This document shows positions 24,287 through 34,151 of a stretch of 64,000 nucleotides of DNA, in pieces. The notes below the pieces were generated by a model that ran no database searches, was not told the origin of the DNA, and saw nothing but the letters and a program-made list of their open reading frames with translations. The stretch is taken from NCBI RefSeq assembly GCF_022682495.2, contig NC_071392.1, positions 132,431,318 to 132,495,317 on the forward strand. Direction: 5' to 3'. This DNA comes from Desmodus rotundus (Eukaryota > Chordata > Mammalia > Chiroptera > Phyllostomidae). Position 1 is the stretch's first letter. The number at the start of each line of letters is the position of its first letter. The translations under genes were made by a program, and so were the position numbers.

Positions 24287-26412
24287 AACAGTGATTCTCA
24301 AACTTTTTAGTCTCAGTACCACTTCACACAGTTAAAAATTATGGAGGACTTCAAACACCATGTGGATTTGGTCTGTAGATATTTGCTGTATTATAAAATA
24401 AATGAAGAAAATGTTGAGCTCTTATATAAAAATGATCTATTACATGTTGACATGAATAACATGTATATAACATTTTTATTTTAAATATATTTTATTCATT
24501 ATGCTATTACAGTTGTCCCATTTTTCTCCCCTTTATTCCCCTCCACCCTGCACCTCCACTCCCACCAGCATTCCTCCCCCCTTAGTTCATGTCCATGGGT
24601 ATAAATTCTTTGACTTCTCCATTTCCTATACTTTTCTTAACCTCCCCTTGTCTATTTTGTACCTAGCATTTACACTTCTTATTCCCTGTATCATTTCCCC
24701 CATTCTCCTCCTCCCAGTCCCCTGTTGATAACCCTCCATGTGATGTCCATTTCTGTAATTCTGTTCCTGTTCTAGTTGTTTCCTTAGCTTGTTTCTTTTT
24801 TGTTGTTAGATTCAGTTGTTGATAGTTGTGAGTTTGTTGTCATTTTACTGTTCATAGTTTTGATCATCTTCTTTTTCTTAGATAAGTCCCTTTAACATTT
24901 CATATAATAAGAGCTTGGTGATGATGAACTCCTTTAACTTGACCTTATCTGGGAAGCACTTTATCTGCCCTTCCATTCTAAATGATAGCTTTGCTGGATA
25001 GAGTAATCTTGGATGTGGCTCCTTGCCTTTCATGACTTTGAATACTTCTTGCCAGCCCCTTCTTTCCTGTAAGGTTTCTTTGGAGAAATCATCTGATAGC
25101 CTTATGGGAACTCCTTTGTAGGCAACTATCTCCTTTTCTCTTGCTGCTTTTCAGATGATCTCCTTCTCTTTGATCTTGGGTAATGTAATTATGATGTGCC
25201 TTGGTGTGTTCCTCCTTGGGTCCAACTTCTTTGGGACTCTCTGAGCTTCCTGGACTTCCTGGAAGTCTATTTCCTTTGCCAGATTGGAGAAGTTCTCCTT
25301 TATTATTTTTTCAAATAAGCTTTCAATTTTTTGCTCTTCCTCTTCTCCTTCTGGCACCCTATGATTTGGATGTTGGAATGTTTACAGTTGTCCTGAAGGT
25401 TCCTAAGCCTCTCCTCAGTTTTTTCAATTCTTGTTTCTTCATTCTGCTCTGGTTGAATGTTTTTTTCTCCATTCTGCTCCACATTGTTGATTTGAGTCCC
25501 AGTTTCCTCCCCTTCACTGTTGGTTCCCTGTATAGTTTGTTTTATTTCACTTTGCATAGCCTTCACTTTTCCCTCTATTTTGTGACCATTTCTGTGAGCA
25601 TCCTGATTACCAGCGTTTTGAATTCTGCATCTAATAGGTTGGCTATGTCTTCATCGCTTGGTTCTATTTTTGGAGTTTTGATCTGTTCTTTCATTTGGGC
25701 CATATTTCTTTGTCTGGGCATGCCTGTTATATAGTAAGGAGCAGAGCCTTAGGTATTCACCAGGGCAGGGCAACCCATGCTGCTGCGTTGTGGCACTGTA
25801 TGAAAGGGGGGTGGGGTCACAGAGGGAACAATGCTACTTGCTTGGCTCTTGGCTGTCTCTCAGTCACTTCCCTCACTACCTATAGGCAAATTGGGCCCTT
25901 CTGGTGCAGATTCCTGCCTGGGTGGGTGGGTTTATGTAAGTTCTAGGACCCTGTGGGTCTCTCCTACAAACTCTCTTGTGAGACTGGGAGTTTCTCCTGC
26001 CGCTGCAACCCCCACACATTTTTATAGCCAGAAGTTTTGGGGCTTTATTTTCCCACACTGGAACCCTGCATTGCATGGTCTGTCTCACTCCCCAGTTGTT
26101 CCTCCCAGTTTATCCTCATGCAGATGTGGGACCACCAGCTGCTGCCTTGCCTCGCATCCTCTCCGCCCCAGCTGTCTATCTGCATCCCTCATACCAGTCT
26201 GGGTGAATGTTTCTTCTTTAACTCCTTGGTTGTCAGGCTTCCATACAGTTCGATTTTCTGGCAGTTCTGGTTGTTTTTTGTTTGTATATTTGTTGTTATC
26301 CTTTCGGTTGTGCAAGGGGGGAAAGTATATCTAGCTATACCTCCATCTTGGCTGGTAGTCAATATAAACATTTTTAAAAATTATTGAGCTCTGGCACACT
26401 TTGAGAAGAGCT
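24287..26412. repeat. hAT-type MITE split by HAL1
   Basis: The left half, 24287-24468 (acagtgattctcaaactttt, then agtaccacttcacacagtta), and the right half, 26377-26412 (gctctggcacactttgagaag), look like the two ends of one old MITE. The antisense HAL1 at 24479-26366 lies between them. Confidence 0.45.
24479..26366 (-). mobile_element. HAL1 retrotransposon, ORF1-defective subfamily (antisense copy)
   Basis: This is the reverse-complement of the same subfamily as 12071-13984. Its poly(A) side is at 24479 and its 5' leader ends near 26357. The flanking duplication is aacattttta (24469-24478 and 26367-26376). It carries the same TAG, the same 1-nt deletion and the same TGA in ORF1. Over the ORF1 and proximal 3' UTR part I read only a few differences from the sense copy; the leader and the distal tail differ more. 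It inserted into an old hAT-type MITE, whose halves lie at about 24287-24468 and 26377-26412. No ORF2 is present. Confidence 0.88.
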
Positions 26413-26515
26413 GCTCTATATGTACAGTGTCTAATATTCACCAGGAAAGATTCTGTTGAATGAGTGGATAGGTGAGCTCAAGGATTTAGACCAAACTTTA
26501 GCCCCTACATATGTA

Positions 26516-26545
26516 GCCCCTACTCAATGTGCCCCTACTCAATGT
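26516..26545. repeat. 15-bp tandem duplication
   Basis: gcccctactcaatgt is repeated twice in tandem, 26516-26530 and 26531-26545. A local duplication of no known function. Confidence 0.8.
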
Positions 26546-27140
26546 GTGGGTAGAGGAGTAAGTCCACACAAGCCTTCTGCAAAACAAGACCACATTTTTC
26601 CTCCATTCTCCTAATGGTTCAACCTCCCACCCACTCACACACTTCCAGCTCCATGCATCCCTCTCTTCCTTTTCCCCAAACAGTTTTTCCAATCAGAAAA
26701 AAAACAAAGCAAAGAATCAGGTGAGAAATAAGTTTAATGTCTTTGTGAATTGATTTGCAAACTGTGTATGTCTAAAATATGCTTATTTCTGTAACCAGAA
26801 TAATGACTGCATAAAACTTAATCCAGGGAATTCCTTTTGAGTTTTCAGTTTGACAACATGAATGTCGAAGCCTAATTTACCAGGATTTGTTTATTCCTTT
26901 TTGTACTCATGTTGAGAAACAAAACTGGGTGTTGTATTATTTTTATTAGGGCAATACCGAAACCTAAGTTCTTCCTCTTTCTAAGAAGAAGCTGCTCCCT
27001 CCCTTTTTATTTTTTTCCTCTGAGTAGAGGAAATTAACAAAGCCAAGATTTTTTTTAAAAAAAGAAAAGAAAAAAAAGGTGGTCATCTCTGTGCTCCTAT
27101 TGAAGTGTCCCCAAGCCCTGGGCACGCCTCTTCCATTTAC

Positions 27141-27148
27141 TGACGTCA
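27141..27148. promoter_or_regulatory. CRE-like palindrome tgacgtca upstream of a RIN2 exon
   Basis: A perfect CREB/ATF consensus palindrome lies 22 bp before the acceptor-proximal end of the intron. It is CpG-containing in an AT-rich, CpG-poor setting. No TATA box or CpG island is seen next to it, so a promoter role is speculation. Confidence 0.3.
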
Positions 27149-27170
27149 CACTATTTTTGTCTTTGAATAG

Positions 27171-27271
27171 CTTATTGACACAATCGCTTCGGAGATCGGA
27201 GAACTGAAACAGGAGATGGTGCAGACAGATGTCAGCCTGGAAAATGGCCTGGAACTCACTGAAGCCCACAG
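27171..27271 (+). CDS. RIN2: RIN2 coding exon (N-terminal segment, first RIN2 exon in the window)
   Basis: RIN2 is an endosomal Ras effector and Rab5 guanine-nucleotide exchange factor. This 101-bp exon encodes 33 residues beginning LIDTIASEIGELKQEMVQ, plus two bases (AG) of a split Ser codon. It matches the N-terminal region of mammalian RIN2 as I remember it, close to but not at the start: the initiator Met and about 19 residues should lie in an exon upstream of the window. The acceptor follows ...ttgaatag and the donor is gtgaca. The exon enters in phase 0 and leaves with two bases, which join the C at 46195 to make AGC. The segment is hydrophilic and probably helical, with no recognised domain. 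A palindromic CRE-like tgacgtca lies 22 bp upstream of the acceptor. The identity is secure because the downstream exons continue the same protein in frame. Confidence 0.93.
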
Positions 27272-28970
27272 GTGACAGAGGCGATTAGGCACTGGGTGCG
27301 AGATGGGAGCTAAGTGAACCTTATTATCTTTGAGGACTGCCATTTCTGTGGCTCCTCAAGTTTGGGAACTGGGAGTGTGGTGGCCACTCCAGATCAAACT
27401 CTGGAGGAGGTGGGAGTGGCCCAGGAACCAGTTGTCTGCTTGGTTATTTTAATCACTTTGAAGGCACTTGAACTTTATACCTCTCAATTCCTCCTGGCAC
27501 CAGAACCCGGAAACCTAAAGTTCTATCTGCCATATCCACCTACAAACAGTGATGGAGACAATAACACAGCCGGATCCTCCGTGTGCAAAGTAGAACTCAG
27601 TGTAGCCCGTGTCAGTCTCCAGAAGGTTTAAAGGGGAGCACTAAGAGGATGGACTCATTTTGCGTTCTCAGGTCAGAAAACCCCCAGTATTTGCCATAGC
27701 CATTAGCCTGAAGTGCAACCTGGAGTGTTAGAAATTGGATGTGATTATAAATGATTAAGAAAGGGGAGGCAAATACTGTACTGTTGTGCAGTGGTCAGGG
27801 TGGGGGTGGCAGGTTTGAGGAGCTCGTCAAAACCTCATCCAGCTCTTGGATGGTGTAATTCATTGTTTGCAAAACAACAGAATATACTGACTGCTAAACA
27901 ACATGGACACTTGGTGCTCGAGAGGCCAAATTTGTTATCAGTGTGCCCCTTTTCCCAGGAAATGGGGTTGAGGCTGTCTGTGCAGTGTAAGTGTGAGATT
28001 CATGGAGTGGGTTTTGCTTGTAGGTCATGAGGCAGGCAGGAAGAGTCCTGCAAAAGCAGGCAAACCAGCTGGGTCTGTTGTCCAGGCATATTTCAAACTG
28101 GCCAGACTTGTTCCCTACCATAGACTGAGGGAATAACAAGCAATCCCAAGGAGGCACTTGGCAGCTGTAAGGTGGTGCTTTCACTCCTGTGTCTCTAGAG
28201 GATCTGTATTCTCCTTTATAGCTATGGAAATTCTGTTTTACAGTTCCTTCTCTACAAAATGACAGGGTAGACCTGGCTACTTGCAGGTCTACCTGCAGGA
28301 CTTGATGGTTCCCAAGCAACTTGCAGTAGCACCAGGCATTCTGTAATTCCCTTTTACTTCATGTGAACGGCTTCAATTAGTTATTTTTCCCCCATAGACA
28401 AATGCGTGGTGATTTCTGACTAGAGACTCTCCACCTCACATTCAGAGTAGTTCCAAACTTTGTGGAACTTTAGTCAGGGGATTTCTCTTTACCCTTGGCA
28501 TTACTAAGCTAAAAATAAATTGGGAGTCCAGGCTGATGACAAAAGAGTGAAGAAGAGAGCTTTAATAACAGTGATTTCCCCCACATCCAGGAAATACAAC
28601 ACTGCAAAGGGGATCCCAAAGTCCCCAGAGGTCAGACAGGAGCCTTCGCTGCATGTAGGCCACCAGAGATGTTAGGTTTGCTGGCAGGAATGACACCATA
28701 ATAGGGGCCGTCAAGATCTCAGTCTCTCACTGCAGTGGGTATTCAGGTGGGAGAGCTAGGCCATCATTTAATCTTTAACATCTCTTTTTTTTCCTTTTCT
28801 TTTTAAATTGGAGAATGTAACCTTATTTTTTCAGATTAATACATCGCTCATTCTTGAATGCTATGTTGCTTAACACTGAATTTATGAAATTTCAGAGGCA
28901 TTTTACTTGGTACTTTTTTTTGATGGTAAAGAAAGAAAAAAGTCAAGATTGTCTTTATTTAACAATGTAT

Positions 28971-29090
28971 ATGGTTTTACCACATGCCAGTTTCTGTTCT
29001 AAGTGCATTGCAGCTACCAACTCATTGAATCTCCTAACTACTCCATGAGGCAAAGCTCCGGTATGCCCCTCATTCTACTGATGTGGGACC
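28971..29090 (-). repeat. MIR remnant
   Basis: It contains tttctgttctaagtgcattg and caactcattgaatctcctaa, then ccatgaggcaaagc, the reverse MIR 3' pattern. Confidence 0.5.
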
Positions 29091-29684
29091 TGTATGATGT
29101 GGTAAAAAGTCTGACTAATAAGGCTGTGGCTTCTGTGCTGGGGTCTCTTGCTGATTTTTAGAAGTGTGGAGTGGTGACTTCATTAATCATTGCTCCATCT
29201 TGCCCAATGATGTCATGAGGGCCAGATAACAGAGACGGAGGGGAAGGAGGACTTAGCATTGTCTTCACAAGGAAAGCAGAGCAGAGCTGTGCGTGGCTAC
29301 AGGGAAATAGCAGGTCCCATGGGCACAGAGCAGCCCAGAGCAGGGAGGAGAGCAGGCAGGAGAGGAGCAAAGCTGCCTCAAGTTGAAAACACCAGAGAAA
29401 GAAGTTGCAGTCAGCCCCTGGGGACCTCAGCTGGGCACATTTCTGGTGGCTGCACAGATGCCTCGCAGTGGCCTTCTTTTGTGTCCCCATCCTCAGTGAG
29501 TGTGTGCTGTGATATGGCCTCACCCACCCCACCCACAGTCACCAGGAAGTGTCTGTGGCTGCCCAGTTTGTTGAATGCTGGAGTAAGTGTCATAGGGGTG
29601 CCCTAGGTTAGAAATCACTCTTCCCAACCAGCATTAGCTTTTGGTTGCTCTGTCGTTGTTGATGTTGAAATGAGCTTGAGATCT

Positions 29685-30060
29685 GAAACCTTCTCTTGTG
29701 TCATGGACCCCTTCTCAGAATAATATTTTAAATGCATAAAAGAAAATATGTAGGGGGACATGGGGGAAACAATGATAGTGAAATACAATGATTAGAATGT
29801 AAAAATATGTAATTTCATAGCACAGGTACTTCTTTATTAACACATCAAGTAATGAGGTTTTGCAGTGGGTCTAGAAACTGATATCCTCTGAAAGCAGAGA
29901 AGAAAATGAAAAATAACTTCAGCACCAACAATGGAAACATCTAGAGTTTTGGTTGGTGACAAAGTTTCAGCTGCTGAAGAAACTGAGATTTTTTTGCCTG
30001 CATTTAAAATGGGAGTACGTGAATTTCAAAGCCAGGTTAGTGAAAGTGCAGATGTCACTT
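29685..30060. repeat. Possible old interspersed repeat, unclassified
   Basis: The stretch from cttgtgtcatggaccccttc through aatattttaaatgcataaaa and acttctttattaacacatca to tttggttggtgacaaagttt recalls an old mammalian MER-type repeat, but I cannot name it. Confidence 0.3.
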
Positions 30061-30309
30061 TTATCCATCCAATAGTCTGTTCCCACTTTGCATCATCTGT
30101 CATGGTGGATCCACCTCCCTCCTGGGACACTCGCTTGGCTTGGCTTCTGGGATGCCACAATCCCTGGTTTCCTCTCACCTCACCAGCTGCTGCTTCTAGG
30201 CTCCTGGCTGGCTCCTGCTAGTCTCCTTGATTTCCTATCCCTGGATCACCCAGATCTCCATCCTTGAGCCTCTTCAAACTCCCTTCTCTCCCCCACAAAC
30301 CTTGGACAA

Positions 30310-30460
30310 GATACTTAAAAAATCTCAGTGCCTCAGTGTCCACATCAGTGAAATGAGGATAATGATAGAAATTTATTGCAGAGTTCTTAGGAAGATTGAG
30401 TGCATAGCTGTAAGGGACTTCACAACCTTCTGGCACAACGTAAACACAACACATTGTTTA
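30310..30460 (+). repeat. MIR remnant
   Basis: It contains ctcagtgcctcagtgtccac, atcagtgaaatgaggataat and gcagagttcttaggaagatt, the MIR 3' half. Confidence 0.6.
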
Positions 30461-30639
30461 CTAAAAAAGATCTATAGATAAATTTCCTAGGTAATTCCAT
30501 CCAGTCTTGTGGCATTGATACCATCTGTGTATTGATGATTCCTAACTTATAGCCCTAGGCTGGTCCTCTCTTTGAATCTCGATGTTGAATTATAGGTGCC
30601 CACTCAGCCTGACTTTTAGTGTCTCAAATTTAAAAGAAC

Positions 30640-31397
30640 AAGACTGAACTTTTGGTTTCCCTTCGCAAACCTGCCTCTTTCCTGGTCTTCCCTATCCCAA
30701 TAACCATGCCTCCAGGTGCGTGGGCCCACAGTCATCCCTGATGCCTCTGCTTCTTTTTATAACTGTCCTCCTGTTCATCTCTAAGTCCTGGAATCTCTAC
30801 TTTCACATTAGATCCAGAATTGGACCACTTCTCACCAGCACCACTGTAGTATACCCCTGCCTGATGTCTCTGCTTTAACCTGTTCCACCTTCTCTAAGCA
30901 GTATAGAGAATGATCTGAGCTAGGTTAATTTCAATCAAAGTCAAAGCCCATTAGTAGTTTTTAATATAAAACCAAATCACCCATGGTCTTTGAGACCCTA
31001 CAGGATATGACTCCTCATATCCTGTCACCATCTCTTCTCTTGCACTCTCTCCTCCTTCATCACTCTTCTTCACCATCTTCTGGCTGAGCAGGCTGCCACC
31101 TCCCAGCCTTTGTACTTGCTGTTTCCTCTGCCTGGAATGCACTTCCTCCAGGAAGCATTCACCCTTGGACCTCCCTTCTTTCTGTCACCTTAGCTGACTT
31201 TCTTTTCCTTTACAGAACTTGTAGAGATCTGACATATATTCACTTGCTTAACTGAGCATTTTCTGCCTTCCAGCACTAGAAGGTAAGCATTATGATAGCA
31301 AGTCTGTGTTAGATGCTGTTTTCTTTTCTCAGTGCCTAGAATAGTGTTTGTCATGTAGCATCCATCCATTCAATAAGATTTGTTGAATGGATAAATA
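30640..31397 (+). repeat. L2 (LINE-2) remnant
   Basis: It contains agcctttgtacttgctgttt, cctctgcctggaatgcactt, aaggtaagcattatgatagc, cagtgcctagaatagtgttt and a terminal cattcaataagatttgttga. These are hallmarks of the ancient L2 3' end. The left border is uncertain. Confidence 0.7.
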
Positions 31398-33130
31398 AAA
31401 GACGTCAGCTTTTTGGAGATTCTAAAAGTATTCAAGTATCAGAAGCCTTTTATAGAAATAAGACATCACCTTCATACAGCGATTAGGGGACCCCAGACGG
31501 TGCATAAAAAATACAAAGTTGAAAATGTATGGTAGGCCTTAAGCTTCCTCCCTAGAAAAGAAAAGGGACCAGAAACCCTTTTTCCTACACTCAAGCCATA
31601 CTTCCTCATCAGTCCAGATATGACAAAAGAGGAAAATACTTGTTTTGCAGGCTAACACTGCATGCAACACAGATACTGTGTAAGAAGACAAAATGCACGA
31701 TGATTTTTTATCAATGACTCAAACTTGCTTCCTAATGACCTCATAAATATACTCTCCAAACTCTTCAGAAAAGTAAAAATGGGTATAAATCAACAAAGAA
31801 TAGTCACTTTGTATTTTATGTTTAAAGAAGAAAAGATAGAAATAATATGAATTGATATTGAATTCTGTTTTTGAAGTCACTGAAGTGGAGGACATATATT
31901 TCTTAAATATGGGAAACTGTATTGGATGCAGGTGTATTCTGAGTTTAAAAGAATTTAAATTCCAAAAATAACTGTATCAGATTTAGGCACACATATTTCT
32001 TAATTATGATGCAGCTAATGGCGTTGGTCAAATCAGTTCATGACATGGTGAATATTTTTGCATATAAGTACTGAACAAAGTAAGGCAAAAGAATCTAAAA
32101 GATAGGGAGAATTTCATTGGCAGGGTTTTTTCTTTTTTGCTGTAAGTTAATGATCTAAGGTTCATAAGCAGATATGTAAATAATAAAAGTACATATGTAT
32201 TTATACTTTTCTCATAATTTCTAGATTATTTTCTCTTTTCATCTCCCCCCAAAGAATCATTTCTATAATTTTATAGTTTCCATTAACATGAGCCAATGAA
32301 CTAGCTGCCAGCTCAGAATTCTCATGACTTTAGCCTGGAACTTAGATGTATTAAAATTGTAATATGATGCTCTGTTAAAACTGAAGAGACATCACTGCTG
32401 AGTCCTGCAGCACTGAGATTAGTATTTGAGTCACAACATAGAAGTACCTGTCTTATTCCTTCATGCTTTCTAGGCATTGAAAGGATTCAACACCAAGGTA
32501 AAGAAATAAGATAGCAAGCAAACAATCAAAAGTTGTTCTATCTGAGGGTGTGGGCTCATGGTAATACTTATTTTTATTTTTTGCATTCCACAACACACAT
32601 GTTCTACTGTGGCAATCAAAAAAAGAAATCTTACATGTTCTTTTAAAAACCTTCCTTAATGTAACAGGTATCACCAAGCAAGACAGACCACACAGCTGTT
32701 TGGGGCATTTTTGATCTTAAGACTGACCTCATTTTTCAAGGTTAATGAGTTTCATCTTTCCTAAAACCACTTCCTACCTGGAATTATCTGCTTCCTCCCT
32801 AATGTCCATAGGGCATCTAGTATATTCCTCTATTATGTCCTTATTCCGTTACATACTTGTTTAAAATTCTTTCTCCCTTAGGTTGTGTAAATCTTCAGGC
32901 TTCACTATCTAGATATTTTTAGCAAATAGTGCCCCCTCAATAAGTATTTTCTTTTTTTTAATGTTGGGATATTTTTATTGAAGTTATAATTCCCACTGGC
33001 ATCATGCTAGGGTACTGTACCCAATCTCACATCTGACTCATAATTGGAAACATTTACAAATATTTTTATATGATTTCCTGAATATATTATATCTTCTATA
33101 ACAGTATAACTCCAATTCAAGCAAGACATT

Positions 33131-34151
33131 TCTTTTTTCAAGTATATTTTATTGATTATGCTATTACAGTTGTCCCATTTTTTTCCTCCCCTTTATCCCC
33201 CTTCACGTGGTACCCCCATTCCCTCCAGCATTCCACTCCCCGCTTAGTTCATGTCTATTGGTTGTACATATAAGTTCTGTGGCTTCTCCATTTCCTATAC
33301 TATTCTTAAACTCCCCCTATCTATTTTGTACCTACCAATTATGCTTCTTATTCCCTGTACCTTTCCTCCATTCTCCCCCTTACCCCTTCCCATTGATACC
33401 CCTCAATGTGATCTTCATTTCTGTGATTCTGTTCCTGTTCTAGTTGTTTTTATTTTGCTTTTTTTTTTTAGGTTCGGTTGTTGGTAGTTGTGAGTTTGTT
33501 ATCATTTTACTGTTCACAGTTTTGATCTTCTTTTTCTTAAATAAGTGCCTTAACATTTCATATAATAAAGGCTGAGTGATGATGAACTCCTTTAAGTTGA
33601 CCTTATCTGGGAAGCACTTTATCTGCCCTTCCATTCTAAATGATAGCTTTGCTAGATGAAGTAATCTTGGATGGAGGTCCTTGCTTTTCATGACTTGGAA
33701 TACTTCTTTCCAGCCACTTCCTGCCTTCAAGGGTTCTTTTGAAAAATCAGCTGATAGTCTTATGGGAACTCCTTTGTAGGTAACTCTCTCCTTTTCTCTT
33801 GCTGCTTTTAAGATTCTCTTTTTATCTTTAACCTTTGGCACTTTAATTATGGTGTGGCCCTCTTTGGGTCCAACTTGTTTGGGACTCTCTGAACTTCCTG
33901 GACTTGTATGTATATTTTCTTCACCAGATTGGGAAAGTTTTCTTTCATTATTTTTTCAAATAAGTTTTCAGTTTCTTGCTCTTCCTCTTCTCCTCCTGGC
34001 ACCCCTATGATTTTGATGTTGGAATGTTTAAAGTTGTCCTGGAGGCTCCTAAGCCTCTCCTCACATTTTTGAATTCTTGTTTCTTCATTCTGTTCTGGTT
34101 GAATGTTTATTTCTTCCTTTTATTCCAAATCATTGATTTGAATCCTGGTTC
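33131..34151 (-). mobile_element. 5'-truncated HAL1, antisense
   Basis: This is the reverse complement of a HAL1 3' part. Left to right it holds the tail (attgattatgctattacagt), the 3' UTR, and ORF1 back to the segment corresponding to the coiled coil, where homology stops near 34151. A partial ORF1 frame at 33440-33841 (minus) retains YKGVPIRLSADFSKEPLKAG and RPRLLHLAKLSFRMEGQIK-like blocks. Clear target-site duplications were not found; an atttctttt-like repeat on the two sides is only suggestive. There is no ORF2. Confidence 0.8.

Larger units (their letters stand above)
1..27170 (+). other. RIN2: RIN2 upstream intron (presumed)
   Basis: No coding exon was found before 27171. Because the first visible exon begins inside the protein, this is read as intron downstream of the first coding exon. 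About half is recognisable repeats (listed separately). Stretches where I see nothing are 4131-4786, 7889-8702, 8851-10249 (apart from the AAAT repeat), 10961-12054, 14001-15157, 15311-16431, 17831-18780, 19098-21778 and 26413-27170. Confidence 0.6.

Noticed and set aside
25831..26334. 167-residue plus-strand frame
   Set aside because: It is the antisense of the HAL1 5' leader and is mirrored on the minus strand at 12235-12615. There are no domain features.
29158..29606. 115- and 124-residue overlapping frames on both strands
   Set aside because: They are of moderate length in a GC-richer intron patch, with low-complexity composition and no recognisable domain or splice context. Most likely chance.
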